A stretch of DNA of 64,000 bases from Thalassobaculum_A sp040219215 (GTDB lineage: Bacteria; Pseudomonadota; Alphaproteobacteria; Thalassobaculales; Thalassobaculaceae): positions 129,221 through 193,220 of the forward strand of contig NZ_JAVJSX010000031.1 of assembly GCF_040219215.1 (NCBI RefSeq), read 5' to 3'. Both the position numbers and the translations under genes were made by a program. How positions within the stretch are numbered: the stretch's first letter is position 1; each line of letters opens with the position of its first letter. A model generated the notes under the pieces. It did no database searches. It was not told the DNA's origin and saw only the letters and a program-made list of their open reading frames with translations. Below, piece by piece: positions 1 through 9,052 of the stretch.

Positions 1-1
1 C

Positions 2-559
2 GTGCTCGGCACGATGGCATTGCCGGGCGCATTCCTTGAGGACCTGGCTGGTGCACTGGAGATCGACCCGCGGCTGAAACATCGGGTGCGGCTGCGTTTC
101 ATCGGTCGGCGCCTGCCGCCCGCGGAACGCGAGCTTGAGCGGTTTCCACACCCGGAGATGCTCGAGCTGATCGATCAGTGTCCACGAGCAGACGCAGACC
201 GGTTGGTGCGCCAGAGCGACATCCTGTTGCTGCTCTCGAACGCCGACATGGCGCGCTACCTGCCGGGCAAGGTGTTCGAGTACCTGGCGACGGGTCGGCC
301 GATCCTGGTGCACGGCCATCCGGGGGAGGCGCCGACCCTGGTGGATCGGCTGGGAGCTGGTCTGCACGTCGAGGCCGGTGACGAGAACGGACTGGCCGAT
401 GCTCTCGGCGCCTTGTCGCGAGCATCTGCCTCAGACTGGAACACCGAGCATCGCCGGGCCTGGGCCCATGACCACACCCGCCGGCGCATGGCGCGGGCAT
501 TCTTCGACCGTCTTGCGGAGCTGGTCGCCGAGGGTGGCACGGAGGCACGTCCACGATGA
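2..559 (+). CDS. glycosyltransferase, C-terminal part (cut by window edge)
   Basis: This is the C-terminal half of a GT-B-fold glycosyltransferase (group 1/GT4-like), probably cytoplasmic and working on polysaccharide repeat-unit assembly. The reading frame is open to the left edge, so the true start lies outside the window and the GTG at position 2 is not a claimed start. The visible part has the sugar-nucleotide-binding pattern seen in these enzymes: an ADADRLVRQSDILLLLSN stretch followed by LPGKVFEYLATGRPILV, where the Glu after the Phe is the usual nucleotide-ribose-contacting residue. The stop overlaps the ATG of the flippase gene (ATGA), so the two are probably translationally coupled. 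The donor sugar cannot be told from this fragment. Confidence 0.75.
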   Translation: MLGTMALPGAFLEDLAGALEIDPRLKHRVRLRFIGRRLPPAERELERFPHPEMLELIDQCPRADADRLVRQSDILLLLSNADMARYLPGKVFEYLATGRPILVHGHPGEAPTLVDRLGAGLHVEAGDENGLADALGALSRASASDWNTEHRRAWAHDHTRRRMARAFFDRLAELVAEGGTEARPR

Positions 560-2010
560 GCGTCCGGCGGTCCGCCTATTTCTCGTTTGGCACCCGCAAC
601 GCTGGCGTGCTGATCAACTTCGTCGCCACGCTGGTGATTGCCCGGCTGCTGACGCCGGACGAGATCGGCGTCTTCGCGGTAAGCGCGGCGTTCGTGATGA
701 TCAGCCAGATCATCCGGGACTCCGGGATCGGCAGCTACATCATCCAGGAACGGGACCTTACGCGCGAAAACCTTCGGACCGCCATGGGCGTCAGCCTGCT
801 GATCGGCGCGATGCTGGGCGGGATGATCTTCGTCCTGGCGGAACCGCTGGCACGGTTCTACGCCGAACCGGGGGTGGAGGACGTTCTGCTGATCCTGGTG
901 TTCAGCTTCGTCCTGGCGCCAGTGAACGCGGTCGGCCTCGCGCTGCTGCGGCGAGATCTGGCGTTCGGTACCGCCTTCTGGATCGAAACGACCAGCAACC
1001 TTGTCTGGTCGAGTGTTGCTGTGGCCTTGGCCTATGGCGGCTACAGCTATCACAGCATGGCCTGGGCCTCGGTGGCCGCGACGTCGACCATCTGCCTGCT
1101 CTTTGTGATCGTCCGACGCGAACTGATTCTGATCCGGCCGTCTCTGAAGCAGTGGCGGCGGGTATTCCGCTTCGGCTCGATCGTGACGTTGACCCAGTTG
1201 CTGTCGCAGGTCGGGGTCCTCGCACCAGCGCTCGTGCTTGGACGGGTGGCCGACTTCAGTGCGGTTGCATTCTACAACCGCGGCAACAGCCTGACCCGGA
1301 TGTTCCGCGACACGGTCGAGCGCGGGGCCGCGGTGGTAGCGCTCCCGGCGTTCTCGGCGGAACTCCGCCGCGGTGCCTTCAACAAGCCCGGCTATTGCTA
1401 CGCGACCGCGTTGATGACTGGGATTTCGTGGCCGTTCTTCGGTCTCATCGCAATCCTGGCCTATCCGATCGTCCGGATCCTGTTCGGCGATCAGTGGGAC
1501 GCCGCGGTGCCGGTCGTCCAGCTTCTGGCGATCGCCCATATGATCCGCGGACCGGTGGCCCTGGCTCCCGAACTGACCACCGCACAAGGGGCGGTCAGGC
1601 TGGGCCTGCTGCGGGAAATCATCGTTCAGAGCGCGCGCGTCGTCATCATCGTGCTGTGCGCGTTTCACGGCGTTGTCGCAGTGGCAGCGGGGCAGATCGC
1701 CGCGACGCTGCTGGCCCTGATTGTCAACCAGACGATCGTCAATCGTCTGGTCGGCCTGACGGCCGGCGAACTCGCCGAGGCATGCCTGCGGAGCGTTGCC
1801 GTCGCTGTGGCCACGGCTGTGGGACCGATACTGGTGGTCGTGTTCCTCCCGCCGACGCCGACGTTCCTGTGGGAGCCGCTGCTGCTCGGGTTGGCAACCG
1901 GTGGTCTCGGGTGGCTGGTGGGCATCGCCGTGACGGGACACCCGCTTCGAGGCGAGATGTCCATCGTGTTCAGGAAATCCCGGGCGGTCCTGTCGCCTCG
2001 CCGCGCGTGA
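556..2010 (+). CDS. oligosaccharide flippase (Wzx/MOP family)
   Basis: A 484-residue polytopic inner-membrane protein of the polysaccharide-transport branch of the MOP exporter superfamily, expected to flip undecaprenyl-linked oligosaccharide units to the periplasm. The N-terminus is a short basic stretch followed by a long run of hydrophobic helices (about 12 to 14 in all), with the typical early pattern of a glycan flippase: a helix around NAGVLINFVATLVIARLL and then an acidic TPDEIGVFA loop. Length is normal for the family. The start overlaps the preceding glycosyltransferase stop, and a sulfotransferase follows 29 bases later, placing it in a glycan-assembly operon. It could also be called a WzxC/RfbX-type lipopolysaccharide biosynthesis protein; the substrate is unknown. 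Confidence 0.85.
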   Translation: MSVRRSAYFSFGTRNAGVLINFVATLVIARLLTPDEIGVFAVSAAFVMISQIIRDSGIGSYIIQERDLTRENLRTAMGVSLLIGAMLGGMIFVLAEPLARFYAEPGVEDVLLILVFSFVLAPVNAVGLALLRRDLAFGTAFWIETTSNLVWSSVAVALAYGGYSYHSMAWASVAATSTICLLFVIVRRELILIRPSLKQWRRVFRFGSIVTLTQLLSQVGVLAPALVLGRVADFSAVAFYNRGNSLTRMFRDTVERGAAVVALPAFSAELRRGAFNKPGYCYATALMTGISWPFFGLIAILAYPIVRILFGDQWDAAVPVVQLLAIAHMIRGPVALAPELTTAQGAVRLGLLREIIVQSARVVIIVLCAFHGVVAVAAGQIAATLLALIVNQTIVNRLVGLTAGELAEACLRSVAVAVATAVGPILVVVFLPPTPTFLWEPLLLGLATGGLGWLVGIAVTGHPLRGEMSIVFRKSRAVLSPRRA

Positions 2011-2039
2011 CGCTCCGGACCGAATCGGGAGAACTGACG

Positions 2040-3059
2040 GTGACTGCGCAATCGTCGACGAGCCATCAGCGAAGGCCCAATCTGTTCGTGGTCGGTGCAC
2101 CGAAATGCGGAACGACCTCGGTGTGCCACTATCTGGACCAGCATCCAGAGGTCTTCATTTCGACACCGAAGGAACCGCTGTTCTTCTGCACCGACCAGCA
2201 GCACGATGAGCCATGGCGGGTCTCCGACCCCGACCGGTACCTGGCGTTGTTCGAGGCCGGAGCAGGGCGGCGGTGGCGAGGCGAAGGGTCGGTCTGGTAC
2301 CTGTCGTCGACGATTGCCGCGCGCCGGATCCACAACTTCAGCCCCGACTCCCGGATCGTCATCATGTTGCGCAACCCGGTGGACATGGCGGTGTCGCTGC
2401 ATGCCCAGTTCCTGTTCAGCGGCAACGAGAACATCCGGGACTTCGAGAAGGCCTACTCGGCTCAGGCGGCGAGACGTCGCGGACGTCGGATCCCGTGGCG
2501 TGCCCACATGCCGGAAGGCCTGCTGTACGCCGACGTCGGCCGATATGCGGCGCAGGTCGAACGCTACCTGGACGTCTTCCCACGCGAGCACGTGAAGGTC
2601 CTGATCTTCGAGACGTTCTTCAGGGACGTTGCGGCCGGCTATCGTGAACTTCTGGAATTCCTCGATATCGACGTTGAGTTCGCACCCGATCTGGCGGCCA
2701 AGAACGAACGACACAATGTGCGCAGCGCATTGCTGCAGCGATTCCTGACCAAGCTGCCGGAACTGTGGGGACAGCCGGAAAGCGCGGCAGCCGGGGGGAG
2801 CCGGTCGACCATGCGACAACGGCTCGAACGTGCCCGGGCAAGGCTGCAGCACTTCAACATGCAGGGGAGCAGCTTCCGACTGACTCCCGATATTCGCCGC
2901 CGGCTGCACGCGGACTTTGCCGACGACATCGCGCGCCTTGAGGCCCTGATCTGCCGCGATCTTTCAGTGTGGCGTCACCGGAACCTGGACGGGATCGCGC
3001 CGGGATTTCCGTCCGGCCACAGCTTGGTCACTGGCCGCACAGCCCATACCGAAGCCTAA
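2040..3059 (+). CDS. PAPS-dependent sulfotransferase family protein
   Basis: A 339-residue cytoplasmic sulfotransferase expected to move sulfate from PAPS to a hydroxyl or amine, here probably on a sugar. The 5'-phosphosulfate loop is clear near residues 17-27 (VVGAPKCGTTS), and the 3'-phosphate-binding segment RNPVDMAVS lies near residue 110. I chose the GTG at 2040 because GGGAGAA sits six bases upstream and the PAPS loop then falls at the usual distance from the N-terminus. The frame remains open far upstream, but that part is a shadow of the flippase. The gene sits between a flippase and a glycosyltransferase in a fucose-producing locus, which suggests sulfation of an exported glycan. Acceptor unknown. 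Confidence 0.85.
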   Translation: MTAQSSTSHQRRPNLFVVGAPKCGTTSVCHYLDQHPEVFISTPKEPLFFCTDQQHDEPWRVSDPDRYLALFEAGAGRRWRGEGSVWYLSSTIAARRIHNFSPDSRIVIMLRNPVDMAVSLHAQFLFSGNENIRDFEKAYSAQAARRRGRRIPWRAHMPEGLLYADVGRYAAQVERYLDVFPREHVKVLIFETFFRDVAAGYRELLEFLDIDVEFAPDLAAKNERHNVRSALLQRFLTKLPELWGQPESAAAGGSRSTMRQRLERARARLQHFNMQGSSFRLTPDIRRRLHADFADDIARLEALICRDLSVWRHRNLDGIAPGFPSGHSLVTGRTAHTEA

Positions 3060-3157
3060 CTGGGGTCGATCTCACGTGGGATCGGACGGGCACCGTAGTG
3101 CTCGGATCAAGTGACGTGTGCCCGGTCGCGATGGCGACGGGCCGGCAAGAGGTCGTG

Positions 3158-4351
3158 ATGACATTGTCGGACGTATCGGCTGAACACCGCGCTGAGAGCC
3201 AGCGAATGTCTGCGGTAACGCCTGGGCCCGGGACCTTGCGGATCGCGCTCACCAGTGTGTTCGGCGACCCGCTGGAGGCGTCGACCTGGTCGGGTGCGCC
3301 CGCCAATTTGGCGAACGAACTCCGGGCATTGGGTGCGGACGTGCTCAGCATTCATCCGCGATCAACGCGCGGTCACGACCTGTGGGATGCGCTGCAGCAC
3401 TTCATTGGTCTGGGCGGAGCGCCGCTGAATCGAGAGGCGACGATGCGGATACCCTCGGCGCGCGCCCGCCGCGCGCTTGCGGTTTCGCAGGCTGCGCTTC
3501 GCCTTGGCGTCGATCGAGTTCTGCATACCGGTACCCTGGACATGCCGGCCGACGCGTCAGACCGGGCCGTAAGGCATTACCTGTACTGCGACCACACCTG
3601 GGATCTGGCAAAGCGCTACGCCGTGCGCGGCCGTCAGCGCTCGGCCGGCCGAGCCGAGCCCTTTGAGGAGCTGGAGCGGTCGGCCTACGCCGCGTGCCAG
3701 CACATTTTCACGTTTGGCGGCTACGTCCGGGACAATCTGGTGGATCATTACGGGATCTCGCCGGACCGGGTGACCGTGGTCGGGTCCGGGATGGGCAGGA
3801 TCCGGCCCTATGACGGACCGAAAGACTACGCGCACGGCGCCATGCTGTTCATCGCCAAGCACCTGTTCACCGAAAAAGGTGGGCAACTCGCGCTGAAGGC
3901 ATTCCGGATCGCCCGTCGACGCCGTCCCGATCTGCGCCTGATCGTGGTCGGCAATGATCGTTGGCGTTCGCTGGTCGGGGCCGAGCCGGGTGTGCACGTG
4001 GTTGGCCACGTCCCCTGGGATGCGCTCGAGGAGCTTCTGCGGTCGGCGGCCCTGCTGCTGCAGCCGATGTTCAATGATCCCTGGGGACAGGTCTATCTGG
4101 AGGCGCTGGCTTCCCGAACTCCTGTCATCGGCCTGGACCGGAACGGATTGCCCGAGATCACCGATGGCGGACGCCATGGTTTCCTCGTGCCTGTCGCCGA
4201 CCCGGTCGTGCTGGCCGAAACCATTATCGACGCAATGGCCGACCCGGACCGCCTGGCGGCCATGGGCGAGAGCGGCCAGCGACATGTGCTGTCCCGCTAC
4301 TCGTGGCGCCGTGTCGCGGATTCCATCAGTCGAACGTTCACCACGCAATAG
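3158..4351 (+). CDS. GT4-type glycosyltransferase
   Basis: A 397-residue GT-B glycosyltransferase. The C-terminal Rossmann half is well preserved: FIAKHLFTEKGGQLALKAF opens the GT4 domain, then PDLRLIVVGN, then GHVPWDALEELLRSA, and the donor-site stretch PWGQVYLEALASRTPVIGLD followed by GLPEITDGGRHGFLV. The N-terminal half carries a short glycine-poor acceptor domain. I chose ATG 3158 because AAGAGG lies five bases upstream; longer versions beginning near 2969 overlap the sulfotransferase and have no family-like sequence. About 100 bases separate it from the sulfotransferase, and gmd follows. Donor and acceptor are not predictable; GDP-fucose or GDP-mannose would fit the neighbours. Confidence 0.85.
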   Translation: MTLSDVSAEHRAESQRMSAVTPGPGTLRIALTSVFGDPLEASTWSGAPANLANELRALGADVLSIHPRSTRGHDLWDALQHFIGLGGAPLNREATMRIPSARARRALAVSQAALRLGVDRVLHTGTLDMPADASDRAVRHYLYCDHTWDLAKRYAVRGRQRSAGRAEPFEELERSAYAACQHIFTFGGYVRDNLVDHYGISPDRVTVVGSGMGRIRPYDGPKDYAHGAMLFIAKHLFTEKGGQLALKAFRIARRRRPDLRLIVVGNDRWRSLVGAEPGVHVVGHVPWDALEELLRSAALLLQPMFNDPWGQVYLEALASRTPVIGLDRNGLPEITDGGRHGFLVPVADPVVLAETIIDAMADPDRLAAMGESGQRHVLSRYSWRRVADSISRTFTTQ

Positions 4352-4395
4352 TCCGGCGCACCCGGACTTACCCGTCATTCACCGGAGATCGAGTC

Positions 4396-5457
4396 ATGTC
4401 CGAGAAGGTTGCTTTCATTACCGGCACCACAGGTCAGGACGGCGCCTATCTCGCCGAACTGCTGCTCGATAAGGGCTACAAGGTTTATGGCATCAAGCGC
4501 CGCTCCTCGTCGCTCAACACCGCGCGCATCGATCACCTTTACCAGGACCGTCACGAGGGGGACGGTCGCTTCCTGCTTGAATACGGTGACATGACCGACG
4601 CCACCAACCTCATCCGGGTGTTGAGCGAGGTGCGGCCGACCGAGATCTACAACCTGGCGGCACAGAGCCACGTGCAGGTCAGCTTCGATTCGCCCGAATA
4701 CACGGCGAACGTCGACGCGCTCGGCACGCTGCGCCTGCTCGAAGCAATCCGGATCCTCGGCCTCGACAAGGACGTGCGCTTCTATCAGGCATCGACCTCC
4801 GAACTGTTCGGCATGGTGCAGGAGACGCCGCAGCGCGAGACCACCCCGTTCCGTCCGCGAAGCCCCTACGCGGCGGCCAAGCTTTACGCGTACTGGATCA
4901 CGGTGAACTACCGGGAGGCGTACGGCATGCACGCCTCCAACGGCATCCTGTTCAACCACGAAAGTCCGATCCGCGGCGAAACGTTCGTGACCCGAAAGAT
5001 CAGCCGCGGAGTGGCCGCCATCGAGCTTGGGATGCAGCGCCGCCTCCGGCTCGGCAACATCGACGCCAAGCGCGACTGGGGGCATGCCCGCGACTACGTC
5101 GACGGGATGTGGCGGATCCTGCAGCAGGAAGAACCGGACGACTACGTGCTGGCGACGGGCGAGACCCATACGGTGCGGGAGTTCGTCGAGCGGGCGTTCG
5201 ATGTGGTCGGCCGGCCGATCGAGTGGCACGGCAAGGGCGTTGCCGAGAAGGGACGTTGCTACAAGACCGGCGACATCCTGGTGGAGATCGACCCCAGCTA
5301 CATGCGGCCGACCGAGGTCGATATCCTGCTCGGAGATCCCAGCAAGGCCTACAGCAAGCTCGGCTGGAAGCACGAGACCAGCTTTGAGGACCTGGTGGCC
5401 GAAATGGTGCAGTCCGACATGCGGTCGCTGCGGCGCGAGGTTCTGACCAATGCCTGA
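4396..5457 (+). CDS. gmd: GDP-mannose 4,6-dehydratase
   Basis: A 353-residue extended short-chain dehydrogenase that converts GDP-D-mannose to GDP-4-keto-6-deoxy-D-mannose, the first committed step to GDP-L-fucose. The NADP-binding loop GTTGQDGA is at residues 10-17, followed by the Gmd-specific RRSSSLNTARIDHLY. The catalytic SPYAAAK (Tyr-x3-Lys) is intact, and HESPIRGETFVTRKI is diagnostic of the family. ATG 4396 has GGAG eight bases upstream; the longer in-frame extension runs into the preceding gene's end and looks non-coding. The stop lies eight bases inside the next gene (fcl), giving the usual gmd-fcl pair. Confidence 0.97.
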   Translation: MSEKVAFITGTTGQDGAYLAELLLDKGYKVYGIKRRSSSLNTARIDHLYQDRHEGDGRFLLEYGDMTDATNLIRVLSEVRPTEIYNLAAQSHVQVSFDSPEYTANVDALGTLRLLEAIRILGLDKDVRFYQASTSELFGMVQETPQRETTPFRPRSPYAAAKLYAYWITVNYREAYGMHASNGILFNHESPIRGETFVTRKISRGVAAIELGMQRRLRLGNIDAKRDWGHARDYVDGMWRILQQEEPDDYVLATGETHTVREFVERAFDVVGRPIEWHGKGVAEKGRCYKTGDILVEIDPSYMRPTEVDILLGDPSKAYSKLGWKHETSFEDLVAEMVQSDMRSLRREVLTNA

Positions 5458-6424
5458 GATGCTGTACGATCTGTCCGGCAAGCGGGTGTGGGTCGCCGGC
5501 GATCGGGGCATGGTCGGCTCGGCGATCGTGCGAAGGCTTGCCGAGGAACCGTGTCAGGTGATCCTCGCCCCGCGTACCAAGGTCGACCTGACCCGGCAGG
5601 ACCAGACCGAGACTTGGATGAGCCAGGCCCAACCCCAGGTCGTCATCGTCGCGGCGGCGCGGGTCGGCGGTATTCATGCCAACAACACCCGGCCGGCGGA
5701 GTTCATCTACGACAACCTGATGATCGAGGCCAATGTCGTTCACGCGGCCCGGCGCATGGGCGTGGAGAAGCTGCTGCTCCTTGGGTCGTCGTGCATCTAT
5801 CCGCGTCTGGCGCCGCAGCCGATCCAGGAAGAGGCACTGCTGTCCGGCCCGCTTGAGCCGACGAACGAATGGTATGCGGTAGCAAAGATTGCCGGCATCA
5901 AGCTCTGCCAGGCGTATCGGCGGCAATATGGATCGGATTTCATCACGGCCATGCCGACCAACATCTACGGGCCGGGCGACAATTTCGATCCGCTGGGCAG
6001 CCACGTGGCGGCCGCATTGCTGCGGAAGGCGCATCTTGCCAAGTCGGAGGGGGCCCGGCACCTCGATGTCTGGGGCACCGGGCAGCCGCGCCGCGAGTTC
6101 CTGCACGTCGACGATCTGGCTGATGCGGTCGTGCGCCTGGTAACGCACTATTCGAGCGAGATGCCCATCAACGTCGGCACGGGCGATGACCTGACAATCA
6201 AGGAACTGGCGGAACTGGTCTGTGAAGTGGTCGGCTTCACCGGCGCCATTCGGTTCGATCCGTCAAAGCCCGATGGGACCCCGCGCAAGCTTCTCGATGT
6301 CAGCCGGATGAGGGCCCTCGGCTGGGAACCCCGGATCGACCTGCGTGAGGGTTTTCGCCGGACCTACGATTGGTTCCTGCGGAATCCCGGCGACATCCGG
6401 ACTCCGGAGCACGCGGCGGCTTGA
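5450..6424 (+). CDS. fcl: GDP-L-fucose synthase
   Basis: A 324-residue SDR enzyme, the bifunctional epimerase/reductase that turns GDP-4-keto-6-deoxymannose into GDP-L-fucose. It shows the cofactor loop GDRGMVGSAI, the family stretch VIVAAARVGGIHANN, LGSSCIYPRLAPQPI and the catalytic EWYAVAKIAG (Tyr-x3-Lys). MPTNIYGPGDNFD and HVDDLADAVV complete the match. Start ATG 5450 overlaps the end of gmd by eight bases; an in-frame ATG at 5459 is an alternative. The tight coupling with gmd and the surrounding glycan genes points to a fucosylated exported polysaccharide. Confidence 0.96.
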   Translation: MPEMLYDLSGKRVWVAGDRGMVGSAIVRRLAEEPCQVILAPRTKVDLTRQDQTETWMSQAQPQVVIVAAARVGGIHANNTRPAEFIYDNLMIEANVVHAARRMGVEKLLLLGSSCIYPRLAPQPIQEEALLSGPLEPTNEWYAVAKIAGIKLCQAYRRQYGSDFITAMPTNIYGPGDNFDPLGSHVAAALLRKAHLAKSEGARHLDVWGTGQPRREFLHVDDLADAVVRLVTHYSSEMPINVGTGDDLTIKELAELVCEVVGFTGAIRFDPSKPDGTPRKLLDVSRMRALGWEPRIDLREGFRRTYDWFLRNPGDIRTPEHAAA

Positions 6425-6473
6425 CGTTGGCTGACCGCGTCAACGGCATCGCTCACGTTAGACAGGACCGGCC

Positions 6474-7346
6474 ATGACGAACGCAGGTAACTTCGGGGAA
6501 GCACTCCTGATGGGGAGTGCTGCGCTGTCCTTGGCGTCGTGCGCCTTGGCCGTCTACCTGATCTACAAGGTTCGGCAGATCCACGTGACGCTCTACGGCA
6601 CCGACCTGGAGGTCCGCAAGGTGTCGCTCGGGGTGACCCGGAACCTGCAGTTGATGGACCAGCTGTCACACGAGTTGGCGCTCGATCGGCCGTTGCCACC
6701 CTTGCGCGGCTGGGTCGCGTCGCCCGACGTACTGCTGCTGCTGGCACGCCGCATTCGCCAGACGGCACCGTTGACGATCGTCGAGTGCGGGTCGGGTGTG
6801 TCGACGATCGTACAGGCCCAGGCGGCAAAGCTGAACGGTCGCGGGCATGTCTATGCCATCGATCATGACGCTGAGTTTGCCGAGCAGACTCGCCAGGCGC
6901 TGGAGGAGTACGGCTTGGCGGATTGGGCGACAGTGACCCATGCTCCCCTGAGCAAATGCCGAATCGATGACACCGAGTGGGACTGGTACGAACTGAGGTC
7001 GCTGCCGAACGTCGCACCGATCGATCAGCTGTTTGTCGATGGACCGCCGGCCGATTTGCCTTGTCCGCTTGCCCGGTATCCGGCCGGTCCGATGCTGTTC
7101 CCGCGCCTTGCGCCGGGCGCTTCCGTTTTTGTTGATGACGCGGCACGGCCCGGCGAGACCGAGGTGCTGCGCCGCTGGGCCGTCGAGTTCGCGGACCTTG
7201 GCCAGTTGCGGCACTATTGCGAGAAGGGATGCTTTGAACTGCGACCGCTCCTGTCCCGGTTGGGGGTGCATGATCGCAACCTGCCGTCGAATACGGATGA
7301 TTTGCGAACGCTTTCCGTAGACACGTCCGTGCCGATTTCGTCATAG
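6474..7346 (+). CDS. membrane-anchored class I SAM-dependent methyltransferase-like protein
   Basis: A 290-residue protein with one N-terminal membrane helix (about residues 12-33, ending AVYLIYKVRQI) followed by a soluble domain. The soluble part has a methyltransferase-like motif I, LTIVECGSGVSTIV, then a motif II-like HVYAIDHDAEFAEQTRQ, and FVDGPPA and ASVFVDDAARPGE where motif III/IV-like acidic strands would be. This matches the Methyltransf_24-type fold. It follows fcl by 49 bases and precedes an outer-membrane protein, so a role in glycan modification (O-methylation) at the inner face of the membrane is plausible but inferred. The acceptor is unknown and catalytic activity is not proven by the motifs. 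Confidence 0.7.
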   Translation: MTNAGNFGEALLMGSAALSLASCALAVYLIYKVRQIHVTLYGTDLEVRKVSLGVTRNLQLMDQLSHELALDRPLPPLRGWVASPDVLLLLARRIRQTAPLTIVECGSGVSTIVQAQAAKLNGRGHVYAIDHDAEFAEQTRQALEEYGLADWATVTHAPLSKCRIDDTEWDWYELRSLPNVAPIDQLFVDGPPADLPCPLARYPAGPMLFPRLAPGASVFVDDAARPGETEVLRRWAVEFADLGQLRHYCEKGCFELRPLLSRLGVHDRNLPSNTDDLRTLSVDTSVPISS

Positions 7347-7451
7347 TACTCGCGGTTTGTCGGCAATCTCCGGCGTGATGAGCGTGTGTCTCTGCCTGGG
7401 ATCGCTTCGTGCATGAGTACAACGATCGGATTACGAGACGGAGCGTCCATC

Positions 7452-8711
7452 ATGCGGGGACAATGCGCGCGGTTGGGGCCAATGCTGCTCCCCGTCGTCC
7501 TGGGGGTTGTTGTTTGTTCTGATCCGCAGCCTGCTCAGGCGCAGAATCCGGAAGATATGCCGGTCAAGTCGCGCCCCCATCCGGAGTACGATCCGGTTGG
7601 AATCAGGCATGGGAATATCTTCTTCTATCCGTCGCTTGGCGTGTCCGAGAGCTACAACGACAACGTCTTCGCGTCTGAGAGCAACCCGACCAGCGATTTC
7701 ATCACCGTGTTCTCGCCGTCCCTTGATGTGCGGTCTGATGGGACCCGAGGGGGGTGGCATGCCGGATTGAGCGCCGATCTCGGCCGCTATCTCAGCGAGA
7801 CCCGCGAAAACTACGAAGACCTGTCGGCGACGGCCGGGGTGCGGTACGACGCCTTGCCGGGCGGAACGATTACCGCGGACGCCGGCTTGGCCCGACTTCA
7901 TGAGGATCGCAGTTCGCCCGACGACGCCGGCGGGACCGAGCCGACCGAGTACAATGTTGCCAAGGCCAGTGCCGGATATCTGCAGCGCTTCAACCGGCTT
8001 GCGGTGCGCCTGGACCTCTCAGCCCGGGATCTCACCTACAGTGACGTGTCTTCCGGAAGCGGCACGGTCGATAACAGCGACCGGGACCGGTTGGAAACCG
8101 ACGAGTCGCTGCGGGTCTCGTATGATGTCATGCCGGGCTATTCGGTGTTCGCTCGCGGAACGCTCAGCCAGCGGACCTATGACCAGAATCGTGACGGCGG
8201 TGGCTTCGATCGGAATTCCGATGGCTATCGCGTCGACGCGGGCGTTACCGCGGACCTGACCGGGCTGCTGACGCTGGAGGTGAGCGCCGGCTATCTGACC
8301 CGTGATTATGAGGATTCCCGGCTGTCGTCGTTCGACGGGTTTGCGGCCGGCACGAAGGCGATCTGGAGTGTCACGCGCCTGACGACGGTGTCTGCAACGG
8401 TTGATCGGACGGTGGAAGAGACGACGGTGAGCGGCGCTTCTGGTCGCCTGGATACCAGCGGCCGGCTGGAGGTCGACCACGAACTGCGGCGCAATGTGAT
8501 CCTGTCCGCGGAGCTGGGGTACCGGAACAGCGAGTTCCAGGACATTTCGCGAACCGACAACTTGTTTGACGCCGGGATTTCGGCTGACTACCTGATCGCC
8601 CAAGGTGCGAAAGTGTCGGCAAGCGCCAAGCATGTCGAACGGACGAGCGACGCAAGAGGCGCGGATTTCTCGCGCAACGTGGTGTCCGTTCGTTTGCGGT
8701 ACGGCTTCTGA
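7452..8711 (+). CDS. outer-membrane beta-barrel protein of the polysaccharide locus
   Basis: About 419 residues with a Sec signal peptide (hydrophobic core LLPVVLGVVVCS, cleavage probably after PAQAQ). The rest is rich in alternating hydrophobic/polar strands with aromatic girdle residues and ends in VSVRLRYGF, a typical C-terminal outer-membrane barrel signature with terminal Phe. The segment FFYPSLGVSESYNDNVFASESN resembles barrel proteins found beside exopolysaccharide clusters (BBP2-like). I chose ATG 7452; the frame opens at 7386 but that extension is not signal-like. It may be the export channel or a surface-attachment component. No lipobox or POTRA-like part is visible. Confidence 0.75.
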   Translation: MRGQCARLGPMLLPVVLGVVVCSDPQPAQAQNPEDMPVKSRPHPEYDPVGIRHGNIFFYPSLGVSESYNDNVFASESNPTSDFITVFSPSLDVRSDGTRGGWHAGLSADLGRYLSETRENYEDLSATAGVRYDALPGGTITADAGLARLHEDRSSPDDAGGTEPTEYNVAKASAGYLQRFNRLAVRLDLSARDLTYSDVSSGSGTVDNSDRDRLETDESLRVSYDVMPGYSVFARGTLSQRTYDQNRDGGGFDRNSDGYRVDAGVTADLTGLLTLEVSAGYLTRDYEDSRLSSFDGFAAGTKAIWSVTRLTTVSATVDRTVEETTVSGASGRLDTSGRLEVDHELRRNVILSAELGYRNSEFQDISRTDNLFDAGISADYLIAQGAKVSASAKHVERTSDARGADFSRNVVSVRLRYGF

Positions 8712-9052
8712 TCGGCACTGTCGGAGCCGGGATCCGATCTCAGGTATGCTCCGTAGCGGCGGCATTGCGTTCGCAACAGATGACGGCAATTGCGGTCTTT
8801 GGGCATCCAAACCAATTCGTTATAGCCTGTGCAATCAGGCGTATGGGATGGTTTAGGTGGTGAAAGGGTAGTTAGTTGCAGCCGCTTCGGGGGCAGGCGG
8901 TTCTGTGACCTTGTTCGAAGAATAGGAAGAATCCATTGGCAGCAATTTCTTAGCAGCAGTCATGATTCCGGCCATTGGTGCGCTTCTTCGGGTGGGCCGT
9001 CAGGTATCCTGGTCCAGGTATCGGGCTTCAAGTGTAGAAACAGGCAGGTAGT
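8712..9052. other. intergenic region with no supported gene
   Basis: About 340 bases between the barrel gene and the phosphoesterase. Composition is visibly more A/T-rich than its surroundings, especially from about 8800. A 75-codon frame (8829-9056) overlaps the next start by four bases, but it has no motif, no good ribosome site and a composition unlike coding DNA, so it is not called. The region probably carries the promoter for the 9053-10963 pair and the 3' untranslated region of the polysaccharide operon. I see no clear terminator hairpin with a T-run. Confidence 0.5.

Noticed and set aside
256..2100. Long minus-strand frame over the flippase gene
   Set aside because: Low-complexity Arg/Gln/His-rich translation typical of an antisense shadow of a high-GC gene.
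2969..3157. N-terminal extension of the GT4 gene
   Set aside because: Overlaps the sulfotransferase and is not family-like; a good ribosome site precedes ATG 3158.
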